DNA of 64,000 nucleotides from Bradyrhizobium daqingense (GCF_021044685.1 NZ_CP088014.1:1488001-1552000); one strand, 5' to 3'. Positions 8,246-15,832 are shown, counted from the first letter of the stretch. Notes: a model not told the origin generated them from the sequence alone. Made by a program: numbers and translations.

Positions 8246-9175
8246 ATGACCGCCGACCACGACAACGATTTCGAGCCGCACCACAGCTCATCCCCGACCG
8301 ACCAGGTCCTCCAGGAACTCCAGCTCCATGGCTACCGTCCCTTCCACGATGATCCCGATCCCCGGGGGCTTCCTGAAGCGCGAATCCTCGCCGGCAGCGT
8401 CGCCGACATCTTCGATGCCCTGGTGGTGGCGCTGTCCGATACCCGTCTTGAGCCCGACCTCGACGACCTGCTCTGGTCGATGGTAAACGTCTTCCATCGT
8501 GCGATCGACAGGATCGAGCGCGAGCTCGACGATAACGAGCTGGCCCAGCAGCGCTCGCAGCGGGAGCAGGACGGCAGCGAAATCAAATCCGTCGAGCTGG
8601 AGCGTCTGACGGCAGAAGGGCAAACGCTGATCGAGCGACGCAACGCCTTCGAGCTGATGCGCGACCAGGCCGCCGACGAGTTCGAACGCCACGCCCATTC
8701 CGCATGGCGGCCGCGCAACGGATCGAAGGTCAACCACCGCAATCTGACGTCAGCGATGATCGACAGCCGCGATTTCCTGGCCGCGAAGAAGCGCGCCGAA
8801 AATCAGGTGCTCATGCCACGCGGACCGAAAGTCGCGCTCACCGGTGGACTCGACTTCAACGACTACCGGCTAATTTGGGCTAAGCTCGACCAGGTGCACG
8901 CCAAGCACCCGGACATGGTGCTGCTGCACGGCGGATCGCCCAAGGGCGCCGAGCTGATTGCCGCCAAGTGGGCCGACAATCGCAAGGTCCCGCAGATCGC
9001 CTTCAAGCCCGACTGGACAAAGCACGCCAAGGCCGCGCCGTTCAAACGCAACGATGCGATGCTGGAGACGCTACCCATCGGCGTGATGCACTTTCCTGGC
9101 ACCGGCATCCAAGACAATCTCGCTGACAAAGCGAAGAAGCTAGGCATCCCGGTCTGGAGGTACGGCGGCTCGTGA
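8246..9175 (+). CDS. DUF2493 (YspA-type, SLOG superfamily) protein
   Basis: A 309-residue protein. The C-terminal 120 residues are the DUF2493 domain, a Rossmann-like SLOG fold thought to bind nucleotides or nucleotide-derived ligands. Key pieces are VALTGGLDFNDYRLIW, VLLHGGSPKGAELIAAKWA and the closing GIPVWRY. The N-terminal 180 residues are charged and probably helical, with a coiled-coil-like stretch around residues 85-135. Genes of this family sit in most rhizobial ICE backbones beside parB and Toprim genes, but no function has been shown that I can cite. The start is ATG 8246, with GAGGGAAAACCGC before it. Its stop codon lies inside a strong hairpin. Confidence 0.8.
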   Translation: MTADHDNDFEPHHSSSPTDQVLQELQLHGYRPFHDDPDPRGLPEARILAGSVADIFDALVVALSDTRLEPDLDDLLWSMVNVFHRAIDRIERELDDNELAQQRSQREQDGSEIKSVELERLTAEGQTLIERRNAFELMRDQAADEFERHAHSAWRPRNGSKVNHRNLTSAMIDSRDFLAAKKRAENQVLMPRGPKVALTGGLDFNDYRLIWAKLDQVHAKHPDMVLLHGGSPKGAELIAAKWADNRKVPQIAFKPDWTKHAKAAPFKRNDAMLETLPIGVMHFPGTGIQDNLADKAKKLGIPVWRYGGS

Positions 9176-9188
9176 GCGCCGCCGTACC
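9159..9188 (+). terminator. Terminator-like hairpin over the DUF2493 stop codon
   Basis: The 11-bp perfect stem GGTACGGCGGC / GCCGCCGTACC (9159-9169 and 9178-9188) has an 8-base loop that holds the TGA stop (9173-9175). Only TTG follows, so a classic T run is lacking. It may protect the 3' end or stop transcription before the convergent gene at 9251. Confidence 0.5.
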
Positions 9189-9250
9189 TTGTCGTGCAGA
9201 ACGACAGACGAAATGAGAGCCCAATCGTGCCATGAAATGCCTAGCTGCCC

Positions 9251-9919
9251 TCAGGCGTCCTGATCATAGTAATGTGAGTCATCAATGGCGCCCGACGTCT
9301 CCAGCTCCGGCCGCATATAGCCGGTTCGACCGGCCACACGCTCAAATGTTATCATCGTCGTGAAAGCGATCGAATCCCCGTGGAACGGCTTATCCGGATC
9401 GTTCTCTCCATTGAGAGAACCTGAGACATTTGCCACGAGCACATCGTCTCCGACGTCTAGGCTTACTTTGTCTATGTAAAGCTCGTCAAAAAAAGCATTC
9501 GTCATAGCCATCTCACCCGAGAGAGCGTCCTCGATCATCATGGGATCTTCTTGAATGAAGGATACATCGATATACTCCTCGAGATCTCGGGTGTACCAAA
9601 CCTCACCTGAAAAGTAGCCGTTTGCGTTAAGAAAGCTCGAGAGCAGCGAAGCCAGCTCGTCAACATTGGGTAGACCTGCAGGGAGACCATTGAGGTGCTG
9701 CACGCGCTGATCCATCAAGCGCAGATCAGGCATCAGGATCGCGGCTTTATCCAAAGCCGCAAGCTGATACTTCGGCTCGGCCCTTAGAGCCGCCGCGGTA
9801 CCATAGCCGAAATACGCAGCCACGATCTCGTGGGCGTGACCTGATCCGAGCTTGCCGCCGGCCAGATCGTTGAAGGTCATACGCAGAAAGTCTGCGCACT
9901 TCTTTTGGATGGTAGACAT
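9251..9919 (-). CDS. Protein of unknown function, 222 aa
   Basis: I do not recognise this gene. It encodes a 222-residue acidic protein without a signal peptide or membrane segment. The N-terminus (MSTIQKKCADFLRM, then SGHAHEIVAAYFGYGTAAAL) is helical and resembles the short helical start of various plasmid-borne unknown proteins. The C-terminal half contains alternating strands (for example DDVLVANVSGSLNGEN and IAFTTMITFERVAG). It converges with the DUF2493 gene. The base composition is less GC-rich than its neighbours, which may point to separate acquisition. The long open frame with normal amino-acid make-up suggests a real gene. Confidence 0.6.
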   Translation of the reverse strand: MSTIQKKCADFLRMTFNDLAGGKLGSGHAHEIVAAYFGYGTAAALRAEPKYQLAALDKAAILMPDLRLMDQRVQHLNGLPAGLPNVDELASLLSSFLNANGYFSGEVWYTRDLEEYIDVSFIQEDPMMIEDALSGEMAMTNAFFDELYIDKVSLDVGDDVLVANVSGSLNGENDPDKPFHGDSIAFTTMITFERVAGRTGYMRPELETSGAIDDSHYYDQDA

Positions 9920-10214
9920 GGCAAATCCATTTCACACCGGCGTCTTAGTGGCAGTCACAAGCGCTTCATGACCACCGCGCGCCGGCAGAATGGTTGCCGT
10001 TCGGGTGTTCGATTGGGAAATCGAGATGCCGCCTTTTGGGTCGCTTGCAGCCCGGGCGATCGGCTCCTGACGCTCAATATGGTCATTTTGTCATTCGCCC
10101 GCAACCGGATTTGTGACGATTCCGGTCGCTGGCATTTGCTGCTATACTGCGTTTGCGCCGTGGTGGTGGTGGAAGGCGCGACCGTCAGACCCCTATCTCA
10201 CGGAGCCCACCACC

Positions 10215-10637
10215 ATGATTGCCTTGGGACCACTGCTTATTTTCCTCGCCATAGGCTTCTTCGCCTGGCTACTCTTCACGCTTGCGGTCTTCGCGGTGCC
10301 CGTCTTCGCCGGCGTGACGATTGGTCTTCGGGCCTTCCACACAGGGGCTGGCGCTCTGGGCGGAATCGCGGTTGCGTTCGCGGCTGGCGCCGTAACCTTC
10401 GGCATCGGCCAACTCGCGCTCGCCCTCGTGACATGGGCTTGGCTGCGGCTCTTAATCATCATCCTCTATGTCGCGCCCGCGACCGTCGCCGGTTACAGCG
10501 CGACGCATGGAATCGCCCAGATGGCGATGTCTTCGCCCACCTGGCAAACGGTCTTCGCGATCGCCGGGGCCGTTGCGGTCAGCATCACGGCCTTGGCTCG
10601 CTTCACCGGCATGGCCGCAGACGGGCCGGCAAGATAG
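10215..10637 (+). CDS. Small integral membrane protein of unknown function
   Basis: A 140-residue very hydrophobic protein. Four membrane segments can be seen at about residues 2-26, 40-60, 62-90 and 108-126, with alanine, glycine and leucine dominating. An in-frame ATG at 10113 would add 34 residues, but the added stretch (with WWWW) is unlike a membrane-protein start. ATG 10215 follows ACCACC and gives a clean hydrophobic start. No family is recognised. It converges on the methyltransferase gene; the 48 bases between them contain GCCGGGC and GCCCGGC arms that could form a shared terminator. The 295 bases upstream hold nothing recognisable. Confidence 0.55.
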   Translation: MIALGPLLIFLAIGFFAWLLFTLAVFAVPVFAGVTIGLRAFHTGAGALGGIAVAFAAGAVTFGIGQLALALVTWAWLRLLIIILYVAPATVAGYSATHGIAQMAMSSPTWQTVFAIAGAVAVSITALARFTGMAADGPAR

Positions 10638-10685
10638 CGCTTGACGCCGGGCTGATATCAATACCGGGGCGGGCCCGGCAGGAAC

Positions 10686-11459
10686 CTAATCCGGCCGGAT
10701 ATCACGAAGGCTTCGAAGCTTACCGCCGATCGATGTGGACGCAGATACAATCAGCATCATGGGGCGTTCGAGTTCTTCGGCCAATTGCGGCATCTGCTGG
10801 ATCTGCTCGCGTGTTGGGGCAAACTCCTCGATCCGCCGAATTTGAAGGCCTGCGCCGATCAGCGTATTCAAGGTAGTGCCAAGTGTCCTGTGGTATTTCA
10901 GAACGCCCTTGGCAAACCAGTCCGTCCGACGTTCGCCCTCGACGGAATATCGATTGACCGGCCAGGTTTTGCGGCCCTCCTCATCGGAAATCCAGTGCGG
11001 ATGTGCCGCGGCCATGAAGATCGGATGCTCAATCGTAAAGACGAAATGCCCGTCAGGAACGAGCGTTTTGCGGATCACATGTACGAGACGGCCAAAGTCC
11101 TGAACATAGTGAAAGGTCAGTGCGCTGTAGGCGAGGTCGAAAGCCGCCTCAGGGAGGTCCAGTGTGTCGAGATCGGCGATGCGATACTCAATGGCCGTAT
11201 CCGCTGTGTCCGCCCTGGCACGCTCGATCATGTTCTGCGACAGATCGAGACCCAGAACCGAGGCCGCGCCCTGCTCGCGCATCCAGCGCGAGGCCCAGCC
11301 GAAGCCACATCCGAGATCAACGACACGTTTCCCGACCAAATCGGGCAGCATGGCCCGGATCGCCGGCCATTCAGGAGCGCCGTCCAGCCCATGCACCTGC
11401 CGGGGCAATTGGCTGTAGCCAGCGAAGAAATCGGGATTGTCGTAGATATTCTGCGCCAT
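10686..11459 (-). CDS. Class I SAM-dependent methyltransferase
   Basis: A 257-residue methyltransferase of the UbiE/Methyltransf_11 kind. Motif I is VVDLGCGFGWASRWM (about residues 46-60, binds S-adenosylmethionine). The acidic end of strand beta 2 is in VLGLDLSQNMIERAR, and motif IV is in FDLAYSALTFHYV. The segment FTIEHPIFMAAAHPHW after motif VI is characteristic of a subgroup of small-molecule methyltransferases close to those annotated as ubiquinone/menaquinone-type. The acceptor cannot be read from sequence. It is encoded on the minus strand, alone, in the accessory part of the ICE, so it is probably cargo. Confidence 0.85.
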   Translation of the reverse strand: MAQNIYDNPDFFAGYSQLPRQVHGLDGAPEWPAIRAMLPDLVGKRVVDLGCGFGWASRWMREQGAASVLGLDLSQNMIERARADTADTAIEYRIADLDTLDLPEAAFDLAYSALTFHYVQDFGRLVHVIRKTLVPDGHFVFTIEHPIFMAAAHPHWISDEEGRKTWPVNRYSVEGERRTDWFAKGVLKYHRTLGTTLNTLIGAGLQIRRIEEFAPTREQIQQMPQLAEELERPMMLIVSASTSIGGKLRSLRDIRPD

Positions 11460-11582
11460 ATCTGCCTGCTATTCGGCTTTTCGCTCTGTGCCGCTCCGGA
11501 TGATTCTTACGCATCCAAGTCGAATTGTCGCAGTGGGCTGCGCCATTTGACGAGCCTATCCGGTCAAGCTGCTTCTCGCGCC

Positions 11583-11614
11583 GGAAACGAAAAACCCCGG
11601 CATGAAAGCCGGGG
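11583..11614 (-). terminator. Orphan rho-independent terminator on the minus strand
   Basis: Read leftward, CCCCGGC / GCCGGGG (arms 11608-11614 and 11595-11601, 6-base loop) is followed by TTTTTCGTTT. It would end a transcript coming from the right, yet no believable minus-strand coding region lies between it and the cold-shock gene at 11894. It could end a small RNA or a remnant transcription unit. The rest of the 11460-11893 gap shows no gene. Confidence 0.55.
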
Positions 11615-11893
11615 CTCCCGTGATGCCACGACGTACATCCGGCCGCGACAAGCAGGCGACAGTTAGCACGGAGTTTTCGAAGAAAATGTGACCTTCGCCT
11701 CGTCGTTCTTGAATGCCGGCCGATTTCAGCGTGCTCGTTCATTTCATCGAGTGGGGCACTCTATTTCTTCTGTCCAAGACCTACGAACGGGCGGGACAAC
11801 GGATCCCATCGAGCCGCTTTCGCGCGGAGACTTGCGATCGGCTCGTTCAATGATTTAGATGGGAAGGTGTTTTTTCTTTTTGGAGCAAATGAC

Positions 11894-12100
11894 GTGGCGT
11901 TAGGGACTGTTAAGTGGTTCAACCCGACCAAAGGCTATGGGTTCATTGCGCCGGACGACGGTGGCAACGATGTTTTCGTGCACATCTCGGCGGTAGAGAA
12001 GGCCGGCTATACCTCGCTTGTTGAAGGCGCGAAGGTCAGCTACGAGCTGGTGATGAACCGCAGCGGCAAACAAGCCGCAGAAAATCTCCGCCTAGGATAA
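11894..12100 (+). CDS. Cold-shock domain protein (CspA family)
   Basis: A 68-residue cold-shock protein that should bind single-stranded RNA or DNA through one OB fold. RNP1 is KGYGFIAP and RNP2 is VFVHISAV, both complete. I chose GTG 11894, which gives VALGTVKWFN, the family's usual beginning, with GGAG 9 bases upstream. An in-frame ATG at 11867 would add nine unrelated hydrophobic residues. Length matches CspA (about 70 residues). It stands alone with a T-rich leader (TTTTTTCTTTTT) just before it. Similar genes are scattered over rhizobial chromosomes and islands; a specific target is not evident. Confidence 0.9.
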   Translation: MALGTVKWFNPTKGYGFIAPDDGGNDVFVHISAVEKAGYTSLVEGAKVSYELVMNRSGKQAAENLRLG

Positions 12101-12131
12101 GGCGCAGCTCGACGTCCTGGCATACTTTGAG

Positions 12132-12473
12132 CTAGCCTGAATCTCGTGGTTTTGAGACCTTTGGAAGATATCCTAGTTGGCGCTCGAGGGCGGCCAAAGT
12201 CGAGTGGGCTGAATCCAAACGTGCGGTCGCCTCAGTTAGGTTGGCCCACGCTTCGTTCTGCCGCGAGACAGCTGCCGAGCCGATCTTAATGCTATTCTTA
12301 AGACACCGCGTGTCTTGGCTGCGTAAGGCGCGCCCCAATTCAGGCAGTATCCTGGTCACCGCTCGATGCGCGGAACGTTCTTTTCGCTCCAGGCGGCCGA
12401 CCACGGCGAAGGCCTCACGATAGTTCCATATCGCTTCGATGGCTCTGTTTTCAAGATCGCTTTTGTCGCTCAT
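12132..12473 (-). CDS. Helical protein of unknown function, 113 aa
   Basis: A 113-residue polar protein, almost entirely helical by appearance, with heptad-like spacing in residues 20-110 (for example VVGRLERKERSAHRAV and ARLDSAHSTLAALERQL). It has no recognised domain. Its start (ATG 12473) overlaps the stop of the short upstream frame by ATGA, an arrangement typical of coupled genes. It converges with the cold-shock gene, 31 bases apart. Function unknown. Confidence 0.5.
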   Translation of the reverse strand: MSDKSDLENRAIEAIWNYREAFAVVGRLERKERSAHRAVTRILPELGRALRSQDTRCLKNSIKIGSAAVSRQNEAWANLTEATARLDSAHSTLAALERQLGYLPKVSKPRDSG

Positions 12474-12685
12474 CCGGTTCTCTTCTCACTCGAGCTCTTA
12501 GCGGTCATCATTTGCGCGAGATCCTCCTCTGGGTCCGCGCGGCGAATTGTCGTAACCCCTGTAGGGGCGGGAAGGCCTGGCGCAAGCCGGCAGCGTCCAT
12601 TGGAAGGGGCTGACTCGATCAGACATCCAGCGTGCTCGCATTCTAGTCTGTGAGCTTCACACAGAGCGGCCAAGCATCGAGACAC
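12470..12685 (-). CDS. Possible small protein coupled to the helical protein
   Basis: A 71-residue frame whose stop overlaps the start of the next minus-strand gene (ATGA at 12470-12473). It has four cysteines in the first 21 residues, including CLAALCEAHRLECEHAGC, and a charged C-terminus. The overlap is the main reason to list it. Opposite-strand frames of similar length exist in this GC-rich stretch, so it may not be real. Confidence 0.3.
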   Translation of the reverse strand: MSRCLAALCEAHRLECEHAGCLIESAPSNGRCRLAPGLPAPTGVTTIRRADPEEDLAQMMTAKSSSEKRTG

Positions 12686-13014
12686 GACCGATCATCGCAG
12701 AGTGGCAGTTTCGTGGCAGTCGTTGTGCGGCATCGACCAAACGGTGACGGATCACAACTACGGCCAGCCGCTCTCGTGAATGGGGCGTGCTGCCGACGCG
12801 CGATCGCGGAAGCGGAGATCCGTCCGTCTCGATTACAGAGGGCTAAGCAGCATTGGATTCGTTGGGCCAGCTCTCTCGGTGGGCTCCCAAATCGCCACGT
12901 TCTCCTTGATGTCAGCTCTGTTTGGATCGAGCGCACCAACGGCCTCTTCGATGGATGGATCTGGCCGAAGGACGGCTGAAGCCTCGACCGCCTTTGGCGC
13001 AACAGCGGCGTCAC

Positions 13015-13068
13015 AACTTTCTTCCCCTGCCGGCTGCGCCGCCATTCCTCGCGCGAGACAAGAAAGTT
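13015..13068 (+). promoter_or_regulatory. Structured 5' leader element of the DUF736 gene, copy 2
   Basis: An outer 9-bp stem AACTTTCTT / AAGAAAGTT (13015-13023 and 13060-13068) encloses 36 bases that resemble those of copy 1 (8073-8107). Shared features are a central CGGC-TGC-GCCG hairpin and the closing GCGAGAC. The outer stem shares almost no sequence with copy 1, yet both are perfectly paired, which argues for RNA structure. Between it and the ATG at 13181, CCCCTTCGG and a GAGGCCGC block recur as in the DUF2493 leader. The remaining gap 12686-13014 shows no convincing gene. Confidence 0.6.
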
Positions 13069-13180
13069 CCTCCTTTGCTGTCCAGCCCCTTCGGGGTGCG
13101 CCGTCGATCGCCTCCGGCCTGTCGATCACCATCGAGGCCGCAAGGTGCGGGCTCGAAAACAGAGATCAAGGAGAACTACC

Positions 13181-13507
13181 ATGGCGACCATCGGCACCTT
13201 CAAGAAGACCGGCAACAACGAGTTCAACGGCGAGATCGTCACTCTCTCGCTCCAGGCGAGGAACGTCCGCATCGTCCCCGAAACCAGCCGCTCGGGCGAC
13301 AACGCCCCCAGCCACCGGATCTATGTCGGCCGGGTCGAGATCGGGGCCGCCTGGTCCAAGCGCTCCAACGAAGGCCGCGATTATCTCGGCCTCAAGCTCG
13401 ACGATCCGAGCTTCACCGCCCCGATCTTCGCCAACCTCTTCGCCGATGAAGAGGGCGAGGGCTTCAGCCTGATCTGGTCTCGCCCCAACCGTCGCAACGG
13501 CGACTGA
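13181..13507 (+). CDS. DUF736 domain protein, copy 1
   Basis: A 108-residue DUF736 protein. The family is a small beta-rich protein widespread on alphaproteobacterial plasmids and ICEs, with no proven function. Diagnostic pieces are the start MATIGTFKKTGNNEF, then VRIVPETSRSGDNAPSHRI, the GAAWSK turn and LKLDDPSFTAPIFANLF. ATG 13181 is chosen because AAGGAG lies 8 bases upstream and the family starts with MA.IG.F. A second, more diverged copy is in the transfer operon at 19396. The strong hairpin after the stop suggests its transcript ends there. Confidence 0.85.
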   Translation: MATIGTFKKTGNNEFNGEIVTLSLQARNVRIVPETSRSGDNAPSHRIYVGRVEIGAAWSKRSNEGRDYLGLKLDDPSFTAPIFANLFADEEGEGFSLIWSRPNRRNGD

Positions 13508-13519
13508 GCCGATCCGCAA

Positions 13520-13548
13520 TGCCCCGCCCGGCTGGCCCGGGCGGGGCA
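13520..13548 (+). terminator. Strong GC hairpin after DUF736
   Basis: A perfect 12-bp stem TGCCCCGCCCGG / CCGGGCGGGGCA (13520-13531 and 13537-13548) with a 5-base loop starts 12 bases after the stop codon. No T run follows, so it may work as a 3' stabiliser or a T-less terminator. Confidence 0.55.
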
Positions 13549-13623
13549 CCGCCACGCTGAGGAAGCGCGAAGGCACCTCGTTTGCCGTGACGGCGCAAGC
13601 GGCAAGGGCGTAACCGATGCCGA

Positions 13624-14034
13624 TCAGCGGCCGCGTGCCGATTTGATTGGACGTCTTTGGTTGGCCTCGATCACGCTCTCGACGATGTCTTCCCAGTCCG
13701 GACAAATGGCGACGAGACGATCCAGCACTGTGGGATCCCGTTCGATCTGGCCAAGCGCCTGAGCGCGCCACTGGTCGTTGAAACTAATGCTCATCAGTCC
13801 CAGGCATTCGACAACCGAACTGTCGGGGAGCAAGTGCTCCATCGTTGCCGTCACTATGCCGGTCCACTGTTGGATCAGATGCCACGGCTCCGCCTCGCGC
13901 CGCGCCTCCAACTTCTCTCCGAGCAGGCCAATCAGCGCAAAGAACCGCGTTGGCCAAGGTTGCGGCCTGAGTTCCGTGACCAGAGCATCCACTGTCTCGC
14001 GAATGTCGGCTGGCAAGTGCTCGTACAGAGTCAT
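13624..14034 (-). CDS. Protein of unknown function, 136 aa
   Basis: A 136-residue protein without a recognised domain. It is rich in helices, with LPADIRETVDALVTELRPQP at the start and five tryptophans. The C-terminus is basic (EANQRRPIKSARGR). It lies on the minus strand between DUF736 and the XRE repressor, in the position where rhizobial ICEs often carry small genes of unknown role. No signal peptide or membrane segment is present. The gap 14035-14197 holds nothing obvious. Confidence 0.5.
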   Translation of the reverse strand: MTLYEHLPADIRETVDALVTELRPQPWPTRFFALIGLLGEKLEARREAEPWHLIQQWTGIVTATMEHLLPDSSVVECLGLMSISFNDQWRAQALGQIERDPTVLDRLVAICPDWEDIVESVIEANQRRPIKSARGR

Positions 14035-14197
14035 GAGGCCTACTCCATCTCCCCAGCATGCTCGTCCGTTTCTGAACTAGGCATGCGCTTTGGAGACAGA
14101 TCAGATTTACGTAAAGCCGACTATCAACTTATGCGTGAGGCAATGCGGAGTTGATTCACGACGTGCCGGTGTTGCGGTGGGGCACAAAATTGTCGCG

Positions 14198-14431
14198 TCA
14201 TCGAGCCCGATGGGAATGAACCGTCGTTCGCTTGACGAGATCGGTTGCTTCGACGCCGAGCGCCTCCGCGATTCGGCCAAGCACGGTCACGCTGGCCGAC
14301 ACATCTGCGCGTTCAATTGCGCCGACGTAACGGACGCTTAGTCCAGCGCCATCGGCCAACTCTTCCTGCGTCATTTTCTTCACATGACGTATCCGACGCA
14401 GATTGACCGCCATGACCTCCTTGAGATCCAT
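14198..14431 (-). CDS. XRE-family repressor, QseC-like
   Basis: A 77-residue single-domain XRE protein. The HTH is TQEELADGAGLSVRYVGAIERAD, and the following helices (TVLGRIAEALGV) complete the Cro/C1 fold. Start choice is open: GTG 14449, ATG 14431 or ATG 14413; 14431 leaves a short leader after the operators. In the Mesorhizobium island ICEMlSymR7A, QseC is a small XRE regulator encoded divergently from the antiactivator gene qseM and controls both. Here the divergent neighbour is a DUF2285 protein of QseM size, and a double palindrome lies directly upstream. I therefore propose a QseC role; the proof would be binding to those sites. Confidence 0.75.
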   Translation of the reverse strand: MDLKEVMAVNLRRIRHVKKMTQEELADGAGLSVRYVGAIERADVSASVTVLGRIAEALGVEATDLVKRTTVHSHRAR

Positions 14432-14449
14432 GGCCACAAGGGAACTCAC

Positions 14450-14484
14450 ATCGGAATGATCGTTCCAGGAACGATCGTTCCGAT
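14450..14484. promoter_or_regulatory. Tandem palindromic operators between qseC-like and qseM-like genes
   Basis: Two 14-base sites, GGAATGATCGTTCC (14453-14466) and GGAACGATCGTTCC (14468-14481), are separated by one base. The second is a perfect palindrome and the first has one mismatch. Together with flanking ATC/GAT they form a 35-base near-perfect palindrome. Position right before the XRE gene fits autoregulation, and the divergent gene starts 179 bases away. Confidence 0.7.
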
Positions 14485-14662
14485 TCGTGCGTCACTGTGC
14501 TATTCATATCGTCTGGCTAGGCCCTGGTGTGCCGCTTCCGGGGAGCGCCGCGATGCGATCTGCGCATCACGGCACAATTCGAGTGTGACGATTTCCCAGC
14601 TTGCAAAGTTCTGGAGCTTAGATGAATTCTAATTGCTGCATCAATGCTGAGGGGCAATTGCA

Positions 14663-14926
14663 ATGAACGGCGCGCCATTCCAGGACCGGCCGCCAATAAC
14701 GGATCGCGTCAACGCCTATGACGAGAAACATCTTGCTATCTACGTTCGGTTGTTGATGGCCGAAGAGGAGGGCGCCGACTGGCGCGAGGTGGTCAGCGTG
14801 ATCTTCGGCCTCGACCCCACGCGCGAACCAGATCGTGCCAAAAATGTCCATGATAGCCATCTCGCCCGCGCGCGATGGATGGTGGAAGCCGGATATCAGG
14901 GCCTTTTGGAACCGCGGATGCAGTGA
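14663..14926 (+). CDS. Small DUF2285 protein, QseM-like antiactivator
   Basis: An 87-residue protein that consists of one DUF2285 domain (YDEKHLAIYVRLLMAEEEGAD, WREVVSVIFG, then SHLARARWMVEAGYQGLL). In ICEMlSymR7A the DUF2285 protein QseM binds the activators TraR and FseA and keeps transfer off in most cells. Length, domain and position beside an XRE repressor and before the split activator fit that role. The start ATG 14663 has GAGGGG upstream. No TraR or TraI gene is seen in the window, so the quorum-sensing input, if any, would have to be elsewhere. Confidence 0.75.
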   Translation: MNGAPFQDRPPITDRVNAYDEKHLAIYVRLLMAEEEGADWREVVSVIFGLDPTREPDRAKNVHDSHLARARWMVEAGYQGLLEPRMQ

Positions 14927-15045
14927 TTTGCGCCCCAATCACGCAAATTGCGATCTCGCGTGATGCAACCTCCGGGTCTGGTCTCTTGTAGCGTCTTTAG
15001 GGATCGTGGTGCGGGGCACAGAACAAAAAGACGAGAAGACAGACC

Positions 15046-15255
15046 ATGCCGACCCAGTACTGGCGCTCGCCGGAGACCATCGAACGCCTGAATCGTCTTG
15101 AGCGCCCGGGTTTTGCCCTCGAATTCCTTCGTCGCAATGCCGACTACCGCCGCGACTTCGCCCGCACTGAGCGACAGATCGCGCGCGGCGAATCCGATCC
15201 CAACACCATCCGAACCAGTTTCGCACGTCGATGGAGGTTGCGGTGTCGCCCATGA
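15046..15255 (+). CDS. FseA-like activator, N-terminal part (DUF6499)
   Basis: A 69-residue frame with the DUF6499 domain (YWRSPETIERLNRLERPGFA, then EFLRRNADYRRDF). It ends at TGA 15253-15255. The following DUF2285 frame is +1 relative to it and starts to match the family exactly at the stop. In ICEMlSymR7A the activator FseA is made from two such overlapping genes (msi172 and msi171) by low-frequency programmed +1 frameshifting; FseA turns on the excisionase operon. The site here is CCA TGA C. Skipping the T of TGA joins RCRP to DPASP, which fits the fused family consensus. The start has GACGAGAAG before it. Confidence 0.75.
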   Translation: MPTQYWRSPETIERLNRLERPGFALEFLRRNADYRRDFARTERQIARGESDPNTIRTSFARRWRLRCRP

Positions 15256-15832
15256 CCCCGCCTCTCCGGTTTGGCCCGAACCAGCCATTTGGCTGCCCGA
15301 GGCATCACCGGGAACATTGATCCTGACGCCCGCGCCGCCGGACTTCGAGACCGTTCATTCGATTGATCGCAACGCTTTCGGACTGTCGATCGTCGGGCGG
15401 ACAGATGCTGACGGTCGCGAGCTGGTTGTCGCCGACGGCTCGGGTGAGCTCCATGTCAGTTTGCGCGACGAGCAGGCCGCGCGCCGTCCCGCCGTGCTTG
15501 TGCCGCTCGACGGCATGGGCGAACTGCGGGCCGACGTGGCGCTACACTTCGTGCGTCGCCTCAGCGGCCAGCGCACCGGTCTTCTCCCGGCGGCGCTGCG
15601 GCTGACGTCGTTTCAGAAACGGCGACTGATTCAGCTCCTGCACGCCTTCGACGTCCACGACCTGGGTGGCGGCCCGCGAGACGTGGCAGCGAAGGTGCTC
15701 GCCTCCGACCACGCTCAGCGCCGCTCGGTCGAGTGGAAGGATTCTCATGCCCGCCGCAAGGCGAACCGGCTCATTCACGATTCAATCGCTTTGGTCGAGC
15801 GCGGCTATCTGAAACTTCTACGCGGCCTCTGA
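15254..15832 (+). CDS. FseA-like activator, C-terminal part (DUF2285), +1 frame
   Basis: An open frame of about 192 codons from the DUF6499 stop to TGA at 15830-15832. It begins DPASPVWPEPAIWLPEASPG and carries the DUF2285 region toward the end (RRKANRLIHDSIALVERGYL). There is no good start codon at its beginning; an ATG at 15098 lies far inside the upstream gene in a region where this frame has no family similarity. Expression by frameshifting from 15046 is therefore more likely than independent initiation. The fused product would be about 260 residues. It should act on the promoter of the excisionase operon starting at 16036. Confidence 0.7.
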   Translation, partial: DPASPVWPEPAIWLPEASPGTLILTPAPPDFETVHSIDRNAFGLSIVGRTDADGRELVVADGSGELHVSLRDEQAARRPAVLVPLDGMGELRADVALHFVRRLSGQRTGLLPAALRLTSFQKRRLIQLLHAFDVHDLGGGPRDVAAKVLASDHAQRRSVEWKDSHARRKANRLIHDSIALVERGYLKLLRGL

